Shown piece after piece: positions 25,449 to 35,800 of a stretch of 64,000 nucleotides of DNA. The notes under the pieces were generated by a model. That model was not told where the DNA came from. It ran no database searches and saw nothing but the letters and a program-made list of their open reading frames with translations. Each line of letters opens with the position of its first letter. The stretch's first letter is position 1. The stretch lies in assembly GCA_022446885.1 (NCBI GenBank), contig JAKVBU010000006.1, positions 186,001-250,000 of the forward strand. The letters are read 5' to 3'. Source of the DNA: Phycisphaerales bacterium. Its GTDB lineage: Bacteria > Planctomycetota > Phycisphaerae > Phycisphaerales > SM1A02. A program made the position numbers and the translations under genes.

Positions 25449-26776
25449 TGTTCCTGCGCTGATTCAGACTCAACTTTCTGATGGCCCAACTCACGACGTG
25501 ACTTGGGGCTCAAGCCAAGTTGCACGAAGTCTCGACGGCAGAACAGATCGATGAACCAGTCGAGGGCAACTCGAATTCGACGGCCCAACCGCGGCGTCTT
25601 CATGAGGTAGATGCCTCGCCACATCATCCAGGCGAGGATGCCATGGATCTTGATGCCCTTGATCGAGGCGATGCCCCGGTGGCGACCCAGCGGCACGAGA
25701 ATGCCCTGAACCCCCACGTGCCCTTGTTTGAGCGAGCCGCCCTGGATCGACGCCGCGATGTTGTCGGCCAGTTGCGGTGCTTGCCGAATGGCGATCTGGG
25801 CCAGTGGTGGCATCGGCTTTCCATCCGGCCCCGGTACCGCCGCATTGTCGCCCAGCCCCCAGACATGATCGAGCCCTGCGGCACGGTAGTCGCCCGTGCA
25901 CTCCAGACCGCCGAACTTGTTGAGCGGCAATCCGTCGAGTTCCTTGAGAAGCGGATTGGGTGCGATGCCGGCAGTCCAGATCACCGTGCTGCAGGGCACG
26001 ACCTCGTCGTCGCTCTGCACCACATGGTCGGCGTGCACTTCCTTCACACTGATGCCGGTCTTCAACCTGATGCCACGCCGAGTGAGTGCCTTTGCTGCCC
26101 AGTTGCGCAGGTGTTCGGGAACGATCCCCAGAATCTCCGGCGCCAGTTCATACACCGTGAATGTGCAATCACTCTCTGACACATTGTGATACAGGGCACA
26201 TGCTTCACGAACAAAGGTCTCGAGTTCGCCTACCACCTCGATGCCAGTGACATTTCCACCCACCACGACAAAGTGCAGCAGCCGCTTCTTCTCGTCTGGA
26301 TCATCTGTGGCGTTGGCCAGTTCGAGCGCCTCGATGGCCCGGTCGCGCAGCACGATCGCATCGCCCATTGTCTTCATGAAGAAGGCATGTTCCTTGACGC
26401 CGGAACAGATGTGTTCGGGCAGAATCCGAGTCACGCTGCCGAGAGCCACAACGAGGTGGTCGAATTCAACCCAATCTTCCGCACCCTTGCCGCAGCACTC
26501 GACTCGCACACGCTTGCCATCAAGATCAAGCCCGGTGATCTCGGCCATGAGCAACTCGGCCTTTGGCGCGAATTCACGAATCGGCACCGTGCAATGCCGG
26601 GGCTCAATGGACCCACAACCAGCTTCCACCAACAACGGATAGAAGATGAAGTAGTTGTTGCGGTCGATGATGATTACTTCGGCTTCAGACAAGCCCAGCC
26701 GACGAGTGAGCGCCTTGGCCAGATAGGCCCCGCCGAATCCACCACCCAGAATCACGATGCGAGTTCGTTCCGCCAT
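25442..26776 (-). CDS. ndh: Type II NADH dehydrogenase (NDH-2-like)
   Basis: 444 aa membrane-associated flavoprotein that oxidises NADH and reduces quinone without pumping protons. FAD site VILGGGFGGAYLAKAL at the N-terminus, NADH Rossmann VVVGGNVTGIEVVGEL near residue 175 (an Asn replaces the third Gly), and VWGLGDNAAVPGPDGKPMP, the second FAD motif. Hydrophobic and basic C-terminal helices (ILAWMMWRGIYLMK) fit peripheral membrane binding. ATG 26776 is preceded at 7 nt by TACCAT. Confidence 0.9.
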   Translation of the reverse strand: MAERTRIVILGGGFGGAYLAKALTRRLGLSEAEVIIIDRNNYFIFYPLLVEAGCGSIEPRHCTVPIREFAPKAELLMAEITGLDLDGKRVRVECCGKGAEDWVEFDHLVVALGSVTRILPEHICSGVKEHAFFMKTMGDAIVLRDRAIEALELANATDDPDEKKRLLHFVVVGGNVTGIEVVGELETFVREACALYHNVSESDCTFTVYELAPEILGIVPEHLRNWAAKALTRRGIRLKTGISVKEVHADHVVQSDDEVVPCSTVIWTAGIAPNPLLKELDGLPLNKFGGLECTGDYRAAGLDHVWGLGDNAAVPGPDGKPMPPLAQIAIRQAPQLADNIAASIQGGSLKQGHVGVQGILVPLGRHRGIASIKGIKIHGILAWMMWRGIYLMKTPRLGRRIRVALDWFIDLFCRRDFVQLGLSPKSRRELGHQKVESESAQEHH

Positions 26777-26783
26777 GCCCGCG

Positions 26784-26789
26784 ATGGTA
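26784..26789 (-). promoter_or_regulatory. -10 hexamer TACCAT before ndh
   Basis: On the minus strand TACCAT lies 7 nt before ATG 26776, in the 30-nt gap after the upstream DUF5658 gene. Confidence 0.4.
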
Positions 26790-26806
26790 CTGGAGGGGGT
26801 GCCGGC

Positions 26807-27223
26807 TCAATGCCCCACTGCGAACGGGTCCTGAGGGATCATCATCTCGTTGGCACCACCGGAGAGTGCCATCTCCAGAAGAAGGAATGATGACCAAACC
26901 ACCGGAAAGGCCGCGATGCACACGCCGATGATCGCCAGCCGTCGCCCGTGCGGCCGTGACAGGCGGCCGATGTACTCACATGCAACGATCACGCCCGCAA
27001 CGATGAAGAATTTGTAGAGCGAAAGCCCGGGCATGCCCCAGTCATGGATCACCATGTCGGCAAGTGGATTGACCTCCCGGCCTCCAAGAAAGAGGATCAC
27101 CCGGGTGAGCATGACATCAAGGGCGGACAGAAACACCAGCCACAAGTAGCGGTCTGGGAAGAGCACTGGCCCCCACCAGTGGCTGGTGCTGGCATGGTCG
27201 ATGTCGTCAGATGATCGGGTCAT
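26807..27223 (-). CDS. DUF5658-like small membrane protein
   Basis: 138 aa with three to four TM helices. The pattern [22 protein letters not shown] (first helix and loop) followed by [22 protein letters not shown] matches my recollection of the DUF5658 family, whose role is unknown. Its start lies 17 nt inside the 3' end of thiC, so expression is probably coupled to thiC and the TPP riboswitch. Confidence 0.7.
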   Translation of the reverse strand: MTRSSDDIDHASTSHWWGPVLFPDRYLWLVFLSALDVMLTRVILFLGGREVNPLADMVIHDWGMPGLSLYKFFIVAGVIVACEYIGRLSRPHGRRLAIIGVCIAAFPVVWSSFLLLEMALSGGANEMMIPQDPFAVGH

Positions 27224-29120
27224 GCTTGGGAAGACGGTTCACTTCGTCGGTGTTCAACTGTACAACCGCCACGCCTTCAAGCGCCTGCAATCGGCGGGCA
27301 TCATCAGCGGAAACACTGTCGCTATGGCATGCTGCCTTGACCTCTCCCGCAGCCATGCCCTTTCGCGTCTTGCTTGCCAAGCGGTGAATCTCGGCCGGGT
27401 CGAGCACACCACGCTGCTGCAGAATCGCCTGCTGCTCCTCGCTGAGGGCATCAGTAATCTTGGGCTTGTCCCAGGCATAGTCGTCGGCCTTGCCCGAGGC
27501 GAAGTCTTGGATCTCCTTCGAAATCCGCACCGAACACCAATCGTGGCCGCACATGGCGCAGAAGTCGGTGTCTACGTCTAGGTCTTCATCGTGCAGCGCC
27601 CGAGCCGTGTCCGGATCGAAGGCAAGATCGAAGTGCTTCTGCCAATTGAGCGCCGCTCTGGCCTTGGTGAGTTCATCATCGCGATCCCGCGAGCCAGGAA
27701 TGCCCAGTGCGATGTCGGCTGCATGAGCCGCGATCTTGTAGGCGATGCAACCTTGTTTCACATCGTCTTTCTTGGGCAGCCCGAGATGTTCCTTGGGCGT
27801 GACGTAGCAGAGCATCGCCGCGCCATGCCAAGCGGCATTGGTCGCACCGATACAACTGGTGATGTGGTCGTACCCGGGGAAGATGTCGGTGACCAATGGG
27901 CCAAGGACATAGAAGGGTGCGCCGTGACATCGACGCCGCTGCAACTTCATGTTGAACTCGATCTGATCAAGCGGCACATGCCCCGGCCCTTCCACCATCA
28001 CCTGCACACCATGTCGCCAAGCCCGCTCGGTGAGTTCGCCGATCACTTCGAGTTCACCCAACTGAGCTTGATCGGTGGCATCAGCGAGCCCGCCAGGTCG
28101 GAGCCCGTCGCCGATGCTGAAACTCACGTCATGCTGCCGCAGGATCTCACAGATGTCATCCCAACACTCATAGGTGGGGTTCTCCTGCTCGTGGTGCAGC
28201 ATCCACTTGGCCAGCAGCGATCCGCCGCGTGAGACCACGCCGATGAGACGATCTCGGATCAGCGGAATGTGGGCACGCTTGAGACCGGCGTGGACGGTCA
28301 TGTAGTCAACGCCCTGACGGGCCTGATGCTCGATGCACTTGAGGATCCACTCGCGGTCGAGGTCTTCCAACTTGCGATCGATGATCATCGAGTAGATGGG
28401 CACCGTGCCGATGGGAAGCGTCGAAGCTTCGATAATCGCTTCTCTGCACGCGTCCAGATCGCCGCCGGTAGAGAGGTCCATGACGGTGTCGGCCCCCCAC
28501 CGATCGGCCCATTGGAGTTTCTCGACTTCTTCGTCGGTGCCGCTACTCACGGGCGATGCGCCCATGTTCGCGTTGACCTTAGTTCTGCTGGCACGGCCGA
28601 TTGCCATCGGATCGAGTGCCCCCGCCAGGTGGTGAATATTGGCAGGAATGATGAGCCGCCCCGCTGCAATCTCATCGCGAACCTGCTCAGGGGTGAGGTG
28701 CCCCTCACGCTGGGCGACTCGCCGCATGGCCTCGGTGATCGTGCCCAGCCGAGCATGCTCCAATTGCGTGACCGGCTCGAAGCCATCGGGGGCCACGGCC
28801 CGCACAGGTGCGGTGCCCTGATTGTGCCCCATGCATCCTTCACTGGCATCACAGGGCTCGACCCTCCATCCCTCGGGAAGGAAGTCCCAAGCCGTGCGAG
28901 TGCTCGGTGGTGGCATGCCTGGTGTGTCCGGGCTCGCGTACATGTACGGGCCACCGACATCGGCGGCTCGAGCAAATGAGCCCGGCGTGGTCCCCTGCCC
29001 CTCGGTCGAGGGGTCTGTCGCCCCGTGCATTGGCAGCGCCGCAGCGAATCCATCGCTGGTGGCGCGTGTGATGTCGATATCGCTGGGGTCGCTCGGAGCG
29101 GTTAAAGGTGGCTTGATCAT
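27207..29120 (-). CDS. thiC: Phosphomethylpyrimidine synthase
   Basis: 637 aa radical-SAM enzyme that converts AIR to HMP-P in thiamine synthesis. The C-terminal iron-sulfur motif CAMCGHDWC (CX2CX4C) is present, as are [20 protein letters not shown] and [19 protein letters not shown]. Start is ATG 29120 (MIKPPLT). The open frame upstream to 29285 is the riboswitch leader read through and is not coding. It heads a unit with the DUF5658 gene and is divergent from thiF. Confidence 0.97.
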   Translation of the reverse strand: MIKPPLTAPSDPSDIDITRATSDGFAAALPMHGATDPSTEGQGTTPGSFARAADVGGPYMYASPDTPGMPPPSTRTAWDFLPEGWRVEPCDASEGCMGHNQGTAPVRAVAPDGFEPVTQLEHARLGTITEAMRRVAQREGHLTPEQVRDEIAAGRLIIPANIHHLAGALDPMAIGRASRTKVNANMGASPVSSGTDEEVEKLQWADRWGADTVMDLSTGGDLDACREAIIEASTLPIGTVPIYSMIIDRKLEDLDREWILKCIEHQARQGVDYMTVHAGLKRAHIPLIRDRLIGVVSRGGSLLAKWMLHHEQENPTYECWDDICEILRQHDVSFSIGDGLRPGGLADATDQAQLGELEVIGELTERAWRHGVQVMVEGPGHVPLDQIEFNMKLQRRRCHGAPFYVLGPLVTDIFPGYDHITSCIGATNAAWHGAAMLCYVTPKEHLGLPKKDDVKQGCIAYKIAAHAADIALGIPGSRDRDDELTKARAALNWQKHFDLAFDPDTARALHDEDLDVDTDFCAMCGHDWCSVRISKEIQDFASGKADDYAWDKPKITDALSEEQQAILQQRGVLDPAEIHRLASKTRKGMAAGEVKAACHSDSVSADDARRLQALEGVAVVQLNTDEVNRLPKHDPII

Positions 29121-29142
29121 GGGGCCGCAATCGCCTTGACAG

Positions 29143-29187
29143 GGCGGAGTGGAGCCGTGCGATCGCGTCGCGTGCCTTCCCTCCGCC
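29143..29187 (-). promoter_or_regulatory. Candidate switching helix of the thiC riboswitch
   Basis: On the minus strand GGCGGAG (29187-29181, at the 3' side of the aptamer) is perfectly complementary to CTCCGCC (29149-29143, in the leader). Pairing would compete with the folded aptamer, giving ON and OFF forms. It lies about 22-66 nt before the thiC ATG. Confidence 0.45.
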
Positions 29188-29253
29188 GGTATGAACCGGA
29201 TCAGGTGCGACGGGTGCGTCTCAGCCCCTCGACTTTGAGGGGCGCCCCGAGGC
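29171..29253 (-). ncRNA. TPP riboswitch (THI element)
   Basis: Leader of thiC. On the minus strand the conserved blocks occur in order: CCTCGGGGCGCCCC, GGGGCTGAGA, ACCTGATCCGGTTCATACC, and CGGCGGAGGGAAGGC. These are the P2/P3 and P4/P5 parts of the thiamine pyrophosphate aptamer. A TAGGAT -10 hexamer at 29265-29260 places the transcript start a few bases before the aptamer. TPP binding should reduce thiC expression. Confidence 0.95.
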
Positions 29254-29289
29254 CCGGGGATCCTACCTGAAAAGGGCCCAGCCACTTTC

Positions 29290-29295
29290 TAGGCT
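29290..29295 (+). promoter_or_regulatory. -10 hexamer TAGGCT before thiF
   Basis: TAGGCT ends 6 nt before GTG 29302, supporting that start over TTG 29296. It lies ~25 bp from the divergent thiC -10. Confidence 0.45.
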
Positions 29296-29301
29296 TTGGG
29301 C

Positions 29302-30348
29302 GTGTCCAGATACCACCGTCAGATGCTGCTCGACGACATTGGCCCCGAAGGCCAGCAGGCCATTGGTCAGGCCCGGGTGCTGATTGTCGGGCTGGGGGCG
29401 CTCGGCTGCGGTGTAGCCGACTGGTTGGCCCGCGCGGGCGTGGGCCACCTCCGGATCGCCGACCGTGACATCGTCGAGCACACCAATCTCCAGCGGCAGG
29501 TGCTGTATTGCCACGCGGATGCTCAAGACAGCCGGCCCAAGGCAATTGCCGCCGCACGTCGTCTGACCGAAGTGAATCCCGACATTGAAGTCGATCCCCA
29601 CGTGACCGACGTCACTGCAGCCACGGTCGAGTCACTTGCTGCAGGCTGTGATCTGATCATTGACGGTCTGGACAATCTGGACACCCGCTACCTGATCAAC
29701 GACTTGTGTGTCCGTGAGGGGCTTCCGTGGATCTATGGCGGGGCGGTCGGCACGGGGGGGCTTGTGATGCCCTTGCTGGGGCCACATTGCGGCGGCCGCA
29801 TTCGCTGGGACACCCCCACCGGCTGCTTGCGCTGTGTCTTCCCTGACCCGCCCCCACCGGGCACACTGCCGACCTGCGACACAGCCGGTGTCCTTGGCCC
29901 GGCGGTGGGCGCCGTCACTTCGCATCAAGCAGCGCTGGCAATGTCGATTCTGGTTGGCCGAACAGGTGATGCCCTTGATCGCACCATGCACGCCATTGAT
30001 CCCTGGAGCGGTGAGTCAAGGCGTATGGCGCTGCCCGGGCCGCGCGACGCTTGCCCTTGCTGCAGTGGCGGCACGTTTGACTGGCTGGAAGGCGGCCGAG
30101 GCGATCACGCCACTGTGCTCTGTGGCCGCGGGGCGGTGCAGGTGCACCCCCCTACGCCCGGAACAATCGATCTTGCTCTGCTGGCCGATCGACTTCAGAG
30201 CCATGGGCAGATTCAGCACGATGAGCACGTGCTGCGATGCACGCTTCCCGACGACATCAGCCTGACGGTCTTTGCAGACGGTCGAGCGTTGATCTCAACT
30301 GACGATACGGCCGTGGCCCGAACGCTCTACGACCGGTACATCGGCTGA
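29302..30348 (+). CDS. thiF: ThiF/MoeB-family sulfur-carrier adenylyltransferase
   Basis: 348 aa E1-like enzyme that adenylates the C-terminus of a ThiS or MoaD-type carrier. N-terminal RYHRQMLLDDIGPEGQQ, ATP loop VLIVGLGALGCGVADWL, and GLDNLDTRYLIND. Two CxxC pairs (CLRC and CPCC) bind structural zinc, and CDTAGVLGPAVG carries the likely catalytic Cys. About 75 extra C-terminal residues resemble no rhodanese. The divergent thiC makes ThiF the likely identity; a MoeB role cannot be excluded. The nitroreductase follows 6 nt downstream. Confidence 0.9.
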   Translation: MSRYHRQMLLDDIGPEGQQAIGQARVLIVGLGALGCGVADWLARAGVGHLRIADRDIVEHTNLQRQVLYCHADAQDSRPKAIAAARRLTEVNPDIEVDPHVTDVTAATVESLAAGCDLIIDGLDNLDTRYLINDLCVREGLPWIYGGAVGTGGLVMPLLGPHCGGRIRWDTPTGCLRCVFPDPPPPGTLPTCDTAGVLGPAVGAVTSHQAALAMSILVGRTGDALDRTMHAIDPWSGESRRMALPGPRDACPCCSGGTFDWLEGGRGDHATVLCGRGAVQVHPPTPGTIDLALLADRLQSHGQIQHDEHVLRCTLPDDISLTVFADGRALISTDDTAVARTLYDRYIG

Positions 30349-30354
30349 TCTGAC

Positions 30355-31104
30355 ATGACCCGGAGCCTGAACGTGAATGACGTCCTCGACCTGATGCTTG
30401 CCCATCGCTCCATTCGGGCGTACACCGACGAGCCTGTCCCCCAAGATCACATCAAGGCGGCGGTCGCGGCAGGGCAAAAGGCCGCCACCAGCAGCAATAT
30501 CCAAACCTACAGCCTCGTCCACGTGACAGACCCGGCTATGCGAGAGGCCTTCATTGAGATCAGCGGAGGACAAGAGAAGGTGCGCGACTGTGGAGCCTTC
30601 TTCGTGATGTGCGCCGACATGCGTCGTCACCGTCTGCTGGCCGATCGCTGCGGAGCCCCCTGCGAAGAGAACGTCGAGTCGTTCTTGCTCAGTGTGATAG
30701 ACGCCTCACTCTTCGCCCAGAACATGGCGTTGGCTTTCGAATCGCTGGGCTGGGGCACCTGCTTCATCGGCGGCATTCGCAACAACCTCAATGCTGTGCA
30801 AGACCTGCTGGATCTGCCCATGAGCGTGTCGCCGCTCTTTGGCATGACGGTTGGCAAGCCGGCCGAGGATCCCTGGCCAAGGCCGAGATTCCCGGTGGAC
30901 ACGATCATGCAGGCAAATGGCGTGATGGATGATGAGGCGGTGCTTGCCCAATGCGACGCATATGACGATCTGATGAAGGACTACTACCTCAAACGCGGCG
31001 CCTCCGGTCGCACCTGGTGCGGGCAAATGGAGCGGTTCTTCGAGCAGCCAAAGCGGCCGCATCTGCGGGCTTTCTTCGAATCCAAGGGCGTTCGCTGGCG
31101 GTAG
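30355..31104 (+). CDS. NfsA-like FMN nitroreductase
   Basis: 249 aa flavoprotein of the NADPH-dependent nitroreductase/FMN reductase family. RSIRAYTDEPVP (FMN phosphate binding), AATSSNIQTYS, and a C-terminal GRTWCGQMERFF region as in NfsA/Frp proteins are visible. Dimer-type, cytoplasmic, reduces quinones or nitro compounds. It follows thiF by 6 nt, so it is probably in the same transcript, though no thiamine role is evident. Confidence 0.88.
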   Translation: MTRSLNVNDVLDLMLAHRSIRAYTDEPVPQDHIKAAVAAGQKAATSSNIQTYSLVHVTDPAMREAFIEISGGQEKVRDCGAFFVMCADMRRHRLLADRCGAPCEENVESFLLSVIDASLFAQNMALAFESLGWGTCFIGGIRNNLNAVQDLLDLPMSVSPLFGMTVGKPAEDPWPRPRFPVDTIMQANGVMDDEAVLAQCDAYDDLMKDYYLKRGASGRTWCGQMERFFEQPKRPHLRAFFESKGVRWR

Positions 31105-31162
31105 ACGCACGGCAGCCGACACGGCGGTAGGCTGGCAGGTCAGGAGATCGAGGAGACCCACC

Positions 31163-32455
31163 ATGCCAATCACCCGCCGCCGAATGCTCACCGCAACCGC
31201 TGGATCAATGCTGCTGCCTGCCGTGTCCTGGGGGCGAGTGCTGGGTTCGAACAACCGCCTGAACATGGCCGTGATCGGGACCGGCGGCATGGGCACTGGT
31301 CATCTCCGAGGACTGGTCAACGACAAGGACAAAGAGAACATCGATGTGCTGGGCGTATGTGATGTCTATCGCCGTCGACTGAACGAGGCTCAACGCATCG
31401 CCAAGGTGCCCGACAGTGGCGCAGTGATGGAGTACGAGCGGATTCTCGACAACAAAGATGTCGATGCCGTGCTCATCGCCACACCTGATCACTGGCACAC
31501 GAAGATGGCCATCGAGGCCATGGAGGCGGGCAAGGATGTCTACGTTGAGAAGCCACTGTCGCACACCATCGAGCAGGCTCTGGCCTGTCGAGACGCCGTC
31601 AAGCGCACCGGCCGAACGCTGCAGGTGGGGCCACAGGGCACCAGTGACAGTCGCTTTTGGGCAGCTCGCGAGGCGATCAGAGATGGCCGAATCGGACCAG
31701 TCACCTGGAGTCAGGGGGCCTACTGCCGCAACTCCAGAGGTGGCCAATTCAACTGGCCCATCCACCCCGGGTGTGGCCCGGAGAACGCCAAAGACTCAGA
31801 TGACTACGTCTGGTGGGACAGATGGCTCGGGCATGAGCACGGCCTCGCCCCGGAGATTCCCTGGAACGAAGATCACTTCTTCAGATTCCGCAAGTACCTG
31901 GCCTACAACGGCGGTCTGGCCACCGATCTCATGTATCACCGACTGGCGCCACTGCTTCTGGCCATCGAAGGACACGACGGGGCCTACCCCAAGCGAGTGG
32001 TCGCCAGCGGCGGTCGATATCTGGAGAAGGACGAACGCGACATTCCCGACACCTTCTTCATGATGGTTGACTACCCCAGAGAACACACAGTCGTGCTCTC
32101 CAGCGTCATGACGAACGACGACACATGGCCGTACATCATTCGTGGCCGCCATGCGACGATGGAGTTTGGGGACGGCATAGAGATGCACCAACAGCGCCCA
32201 TGGGCGAGGGAATTCCGAGAAGCCAACGGTGACCTGTTGAATTCCGATGATCAAACCTCCTGCTCGATGCCCCGCGCTGGCCGACGATCGCACCGTGACA
32301 ACTTCTTTGACGCGGTGCGCAACGGCGCCACGCTCGCCTGCAACGTCGATCTGGGCTGCTCCACCATGGTTGCCATCAAAATGGGCGTAGACGCATGGCA
32401 TCAGGACAAGGTGTTGCGATGGGACCCGGATACAGAGACGGTCGTCGCCTCCTGA
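31163..32455 (+). CDS. Tat-exported Gfo/Idh/MocA-family oxidoreductase
   Basis: 430 aa. The N-terminus ITRRRMLTATAGSMLLP is a twin-arginine signal, so it probably acts folded in the periplasm with bound NAD(P). Rossmann motif AVIGTGGMGTGHLRG, IATPDHWH, and EKPLSHT are canonical. The C-terminal DDYVWWDRWLG and NGGLATDLMYHRL segment is typical of planctomycete members involved in sugar conversion. Good Shine-Dalgarno GAGGAGA before ATG 31163; TAGGCT at 31128-31133 is a plausible -10. Confidence 0.9.
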   Translation: MPITRRRMLTATAGSMLLPAVSWGRVLGSNNRLNMAVIGTGGMGTGHLRGLVNDKDKENIDVLGVCDVYRRRLNEAQRIAKVPDSGAVMEYERILDNKDVDAVLIATPDHWHTKMAIEAMEAGKDVYVEKPLSHTIEQALACRDAVKRTGRTLQVGPQGTSDSRFWAAREAIRDGRIGPVTWSQGAYCRNSRGGQFNWPIHPGCGPENAKDSDDYVWWDRWLGHEHGLAPEIPWNEDHFFRFRKYLAYNGGLATDLMYHRLAPLLLAIEGHDGAYPKRVVASGGRYLEKDERDIPDTFFMMVDYPREHTVVLSSVMTNDDTWPYIIRGRHATMEFGDGIEMHQQRPWAREFREANGDLLNSDDQTSCSMPRAGRRSHRDNFFDAVRNGATLACNVDLGCSTMVAIKMGVDAWHQDKVLRWDPDTETVVAS

Positions 32456-32464
32456 CCCACGGGT

Positions 32465-32713
32465 TCAGACGACGGCGCGAACGGCCTCGGCCTCGCTCAA
32501 TTGCTGAAACTTCGCGTCGCGGTCGGCCTCGTCCTGCACCTGAGCGGACACCTCGATGCTGCGCCAGCGGCCGCTGGAGCTGACATTTCCTGCCTTCACC
32601 GTGTGTTCACGATCACCGAAGACCTCGGCAATCACAGCCCGGATGGCTTCGTCCTGCTCGCCAATGACACGAAACTGCCATTCGCACGGGTATTCGATCG
32701 TGGGTCGTTGCAT
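32465..32713 (-). CDS. DUF493 (YbeD-like) protein
   Basis: 82 aa small cytoplasmic protein. PCEWQFRVIGEQ near the N-terminus and the alternating beta pattern to the end match DUF493/YbeD, an ACT-like fold of possible regulatory role (YbeD lies near lipoate genes in E. coli). The start at 32713 (MQRPTIEY) is chosen because similarity begins there; the frame is open to 32998 with no family signal. Convergent with the preceding oxidoreductase (9-nt gap). Confidence 0.85.
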   Translation of the reverse strand: MQRPTIEYPCEWQFRVIGEQDEAIRAVIAEVFGDREHTVKAGNVSSSGRWRSIEVSAQVQDEADRDAKFQQLSEAEAVRAVV

Positions 32714-32793
32714 GATCTGAGGGGGCCCAGCGTACCGATTCTGCCTTCTGGACGGGCGGCGCAGGCTGCCTGATCCGGTGGTCGGTGGACAAC

Positions 32794-32821
32794 TTCCTGC
32801 ACCTGAGACCGGCGGTATCCT
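32794..32821 (+). promoter_or_regulatory. Candidate promoter of the metalloprotease gene
   Basis: TTCCTG (32794-32799), a 16-nt spacer, and TATCCT (32816-32821). Leader of about 65 nt ending in a perfect AGGAGG (32879-32884), 7 nt before the ATG. This conventional leader contrasts with the leaderless starts elsewhere. Confidence 0.4.
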
Positions 32822-32891
32822 TGGCCCTGGCGCGTTCGTGGGGAGCGCCACTCGATCGACCCATTGCGAACTGAACGCAGGAGGATATGAC

Positions 32892-35800
32892 ATGCGGACC
32901 CTGATCAAGATCGCCGCGATCGGATCGCTCGGCATCGCCACGCTGGCATTGGCGCTCGACAGCGCCCAGGCCGAGCGGCAAGCCGTCGACCCAACCATCG
33001 CAGCCCCTTCCGGAAGTGGTGGAAGTCACGGCGACTTCCCATCATTCGACAGCGTGAGCCGCGGCTACAGCGAGGTGATCTCCAACCTCGATGGCAAGCC
33101 CGGCATGTACACGTTGTTCGTCGACAAGAAGAACAACAAGGTGCTCGCCGAACTCCCACGGAATTTCGGCAGACAGAATGTATTCGTCGCATACACCGTC
33201 TCGGGCGGCGTCGGTCAGGCCGGCGTTCAGACTGGCGACCTGTATGGCCGCTGGGAGCGCATCGGCAAGAGACTGGCGTTGATCGAACCGAACTTCGACA
33301 CGCGAACAACTGGCGACTCACAGAGCCGGGCTGGTCACAAGCGGGTGTTCACCGACCGTGTGATTCTCGACGTCCCGATTCTGGCAAACGGCCCCAAGGG
33401 TGGTCCGGTCATCAGCCTCAGTGACCTGTTCGGCAAGAGCTCCGGCAACTTCTTTGGTGGTGCCACCGCTGGGGCCAACACCAGGCTCATGACCGTCGAG
33501 AAGGCAAAGTCGTTCCCCAAGAACGTGGAACTCGCCTTCAAGATGCCCTTGCGCGGCGGCAAGTTCGGCGAAATCGCCTACTCCATCGCCGAGATCCCGG
33601 AGAACACCGGCTACCGGCCCCGCAAGGCCGATGAGCGCGTGGGCTACTTCACCACCGCCCACATGGACATCGGCGACGCAGCCAGCGATGAACCTTGGGT
33701 GCGGTACATCAACCGCTGGGACGTGCAGAAGGCCGATCCCAAGCTGAAACTGAGCCCTCCCAAGCAGCCCATCGTGTTCTACATCGAACACACGACGCCG
33801 GTGCGATACCGCCGCTGGGTGCGAGACGGCATTCTCGAGTGGAACAAGGCATTCGAGAAGATCGGCATCGTCAATGCCATCGAGGTCTACCAGCAGGATG
33901 AAGCAACCGGCGCCCACATGGACAAGGATCCCGAGGACGCCCGCTATGACTTCGTGCTCTGGACCAACTCGAACATGGGCTTCGCCATCGGCCCCAGCCG
34001 TGTGCACCCCAAGACGGGCCAGATTCTCGACGCCGACATCGTCATGGACGAGGGCTTCGTCACCTCCTGGGCCACCACCTGGGACAAGCTGATCCCCGAG
34101 ATGGCAATGGAAGGCATGGGCCCAGCCGTGCTCGAGTGGCTCGAGCAGAATCCCGGTTGGGACCCACGGGTGGCTCTGGCCGACAGCACAGATCGCCCGG
34201 CGATCCTGCGTGAGCTTCAACTTCGAGCTGCCAAGCGAGCCTCCGGCGAATTGCCCGGGCACGGCGAGACCGCCGTCAGCACTGACCTTCTTGGTGATGA
34301 ACATCTCGACGGGCTGGTTGGTCGCCGCAGTCAGGTCAACGGCAACTGCCGCCATGCCGCCATCAAAGCGCTCGACGTGGCGATGATGCGTATTGCGCCT
34401 GAGATTCTCATGAACGTCGATGTGCCCAAGCCCAAGGCCATTCGCAAGGATGACCCCATCACGGGCACGTGGCTTGGCACCATCGTCATGACCGGCCCCG
34501 AAGGCGCGATTCCCGCAATGGAGATTTCGCTGGTGCTTGAGATGGACGAGTCCAACTACGTGTCGGGCAGTGTCTTCCTCGGGCCCATGGGTGATGTTCA
34601 GGTGGCCGGCAAGTGGGATGCCCAAGCAGGCGAACTCACGCTCGAGCCGGTTGACGAAGAGCAGGCAAGCGAAGAGCCGCTCATTCTCAAGATCGCCGAC
34701 GGCCAGATGACCGGTTCCATGGAAGCCGAGCAGTTCTCGATGCGAATCGAGGCCACACGCGAAGCTGCCGTCGAAGATGCGCCCATCGAGGAGACCCAAC
34801 TCGTCGAAGCAACTGACGAAGCGCCCGCCGACGCCCCCGAGGCCGAGGAGACGCTCGAGGAAGAGCTCACCGAAGAGGAGGTCGTCGCCGAGGCTGATGC
34901 CGAGGAGGAGGCCCCCGCATCCGCTCGTGCCGAAATCAAGGGTGAGCAGATGATTGACGGTGTGCCGGAGCGATTCATCGGCCCGATGCTCCGTGAAGTG
35001 ATCATGCACGAAGTCGGGCACACGCTTGGCCTGCGTCACAACTTCAAGGGCAGCACCATCTACACCCTCGAAGAGATCAACTCGGAAGACCACAAGGGCA
35101 TCGCACAAAGCGGCTCCGTGATGGACTATCTCCCGACGAACATCAACTTCGAATTGGGTGAGACGCAGGGCGACTGGACCACCGTCACACTTGGCCCCTA
35201 TGACTATTGGGCCATCGAGTACGGCTACGGTTTCGGGAAGCCCGAGAAAGTGCTGGAGCGCGTCAACGAGCCACTGCTCGTGTATGCAACCGACGAGGAC
35301 ACATCGGGCCCCGACCCGCGTGCTCGCCGATTCGACCACGGCAAGAACCCCCTCAATTACGCCCAGTCGCAGATCAAGCTGATGCAGCACCTGCGTTCAA
35401 AGATCCTCACCGACATGGTCGAGGATGGAGAAAGCTGGGCCAAGGCCCGTGAGGCCTATGAGATGTCATTGGGCAAGCAGGCCCAGGCCATCTCGATCGC
35501 ATCCAACTGGATCGGTGGTTCCTACCTGAGCCGCAACAAGAAGGGTGACCCGGGTGAAGTTGACCCGGTGCAGCCGATTGAAGCAGAGCAGCAGCGGCGT
35601 GCATTGAATCTGGTCATCAACTACTCCATGCCCGACGAGGCCTATGGACTGACTCCAGAGCTGCTCCGGAAGATGACCCTCGACAAGTGGTACGACGGCG
35701 GCGGCATGCGGAACATCTCACGCGATGAAACGTTCCCCGTGCACGATCGCATCGCCGGCATGCAGTCGGTTGCTCTGACGCAGGTGCTCAACCCACAGAC

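Noticed and set aside
33318-35390. Long minus-strand open frame (690 codons) opposite the metalloprotease
   Set aside because: It is the antisense shadow of a gene with clear zinc-protease motifs and typical GC-rich codon use; no domain pattern of its own.
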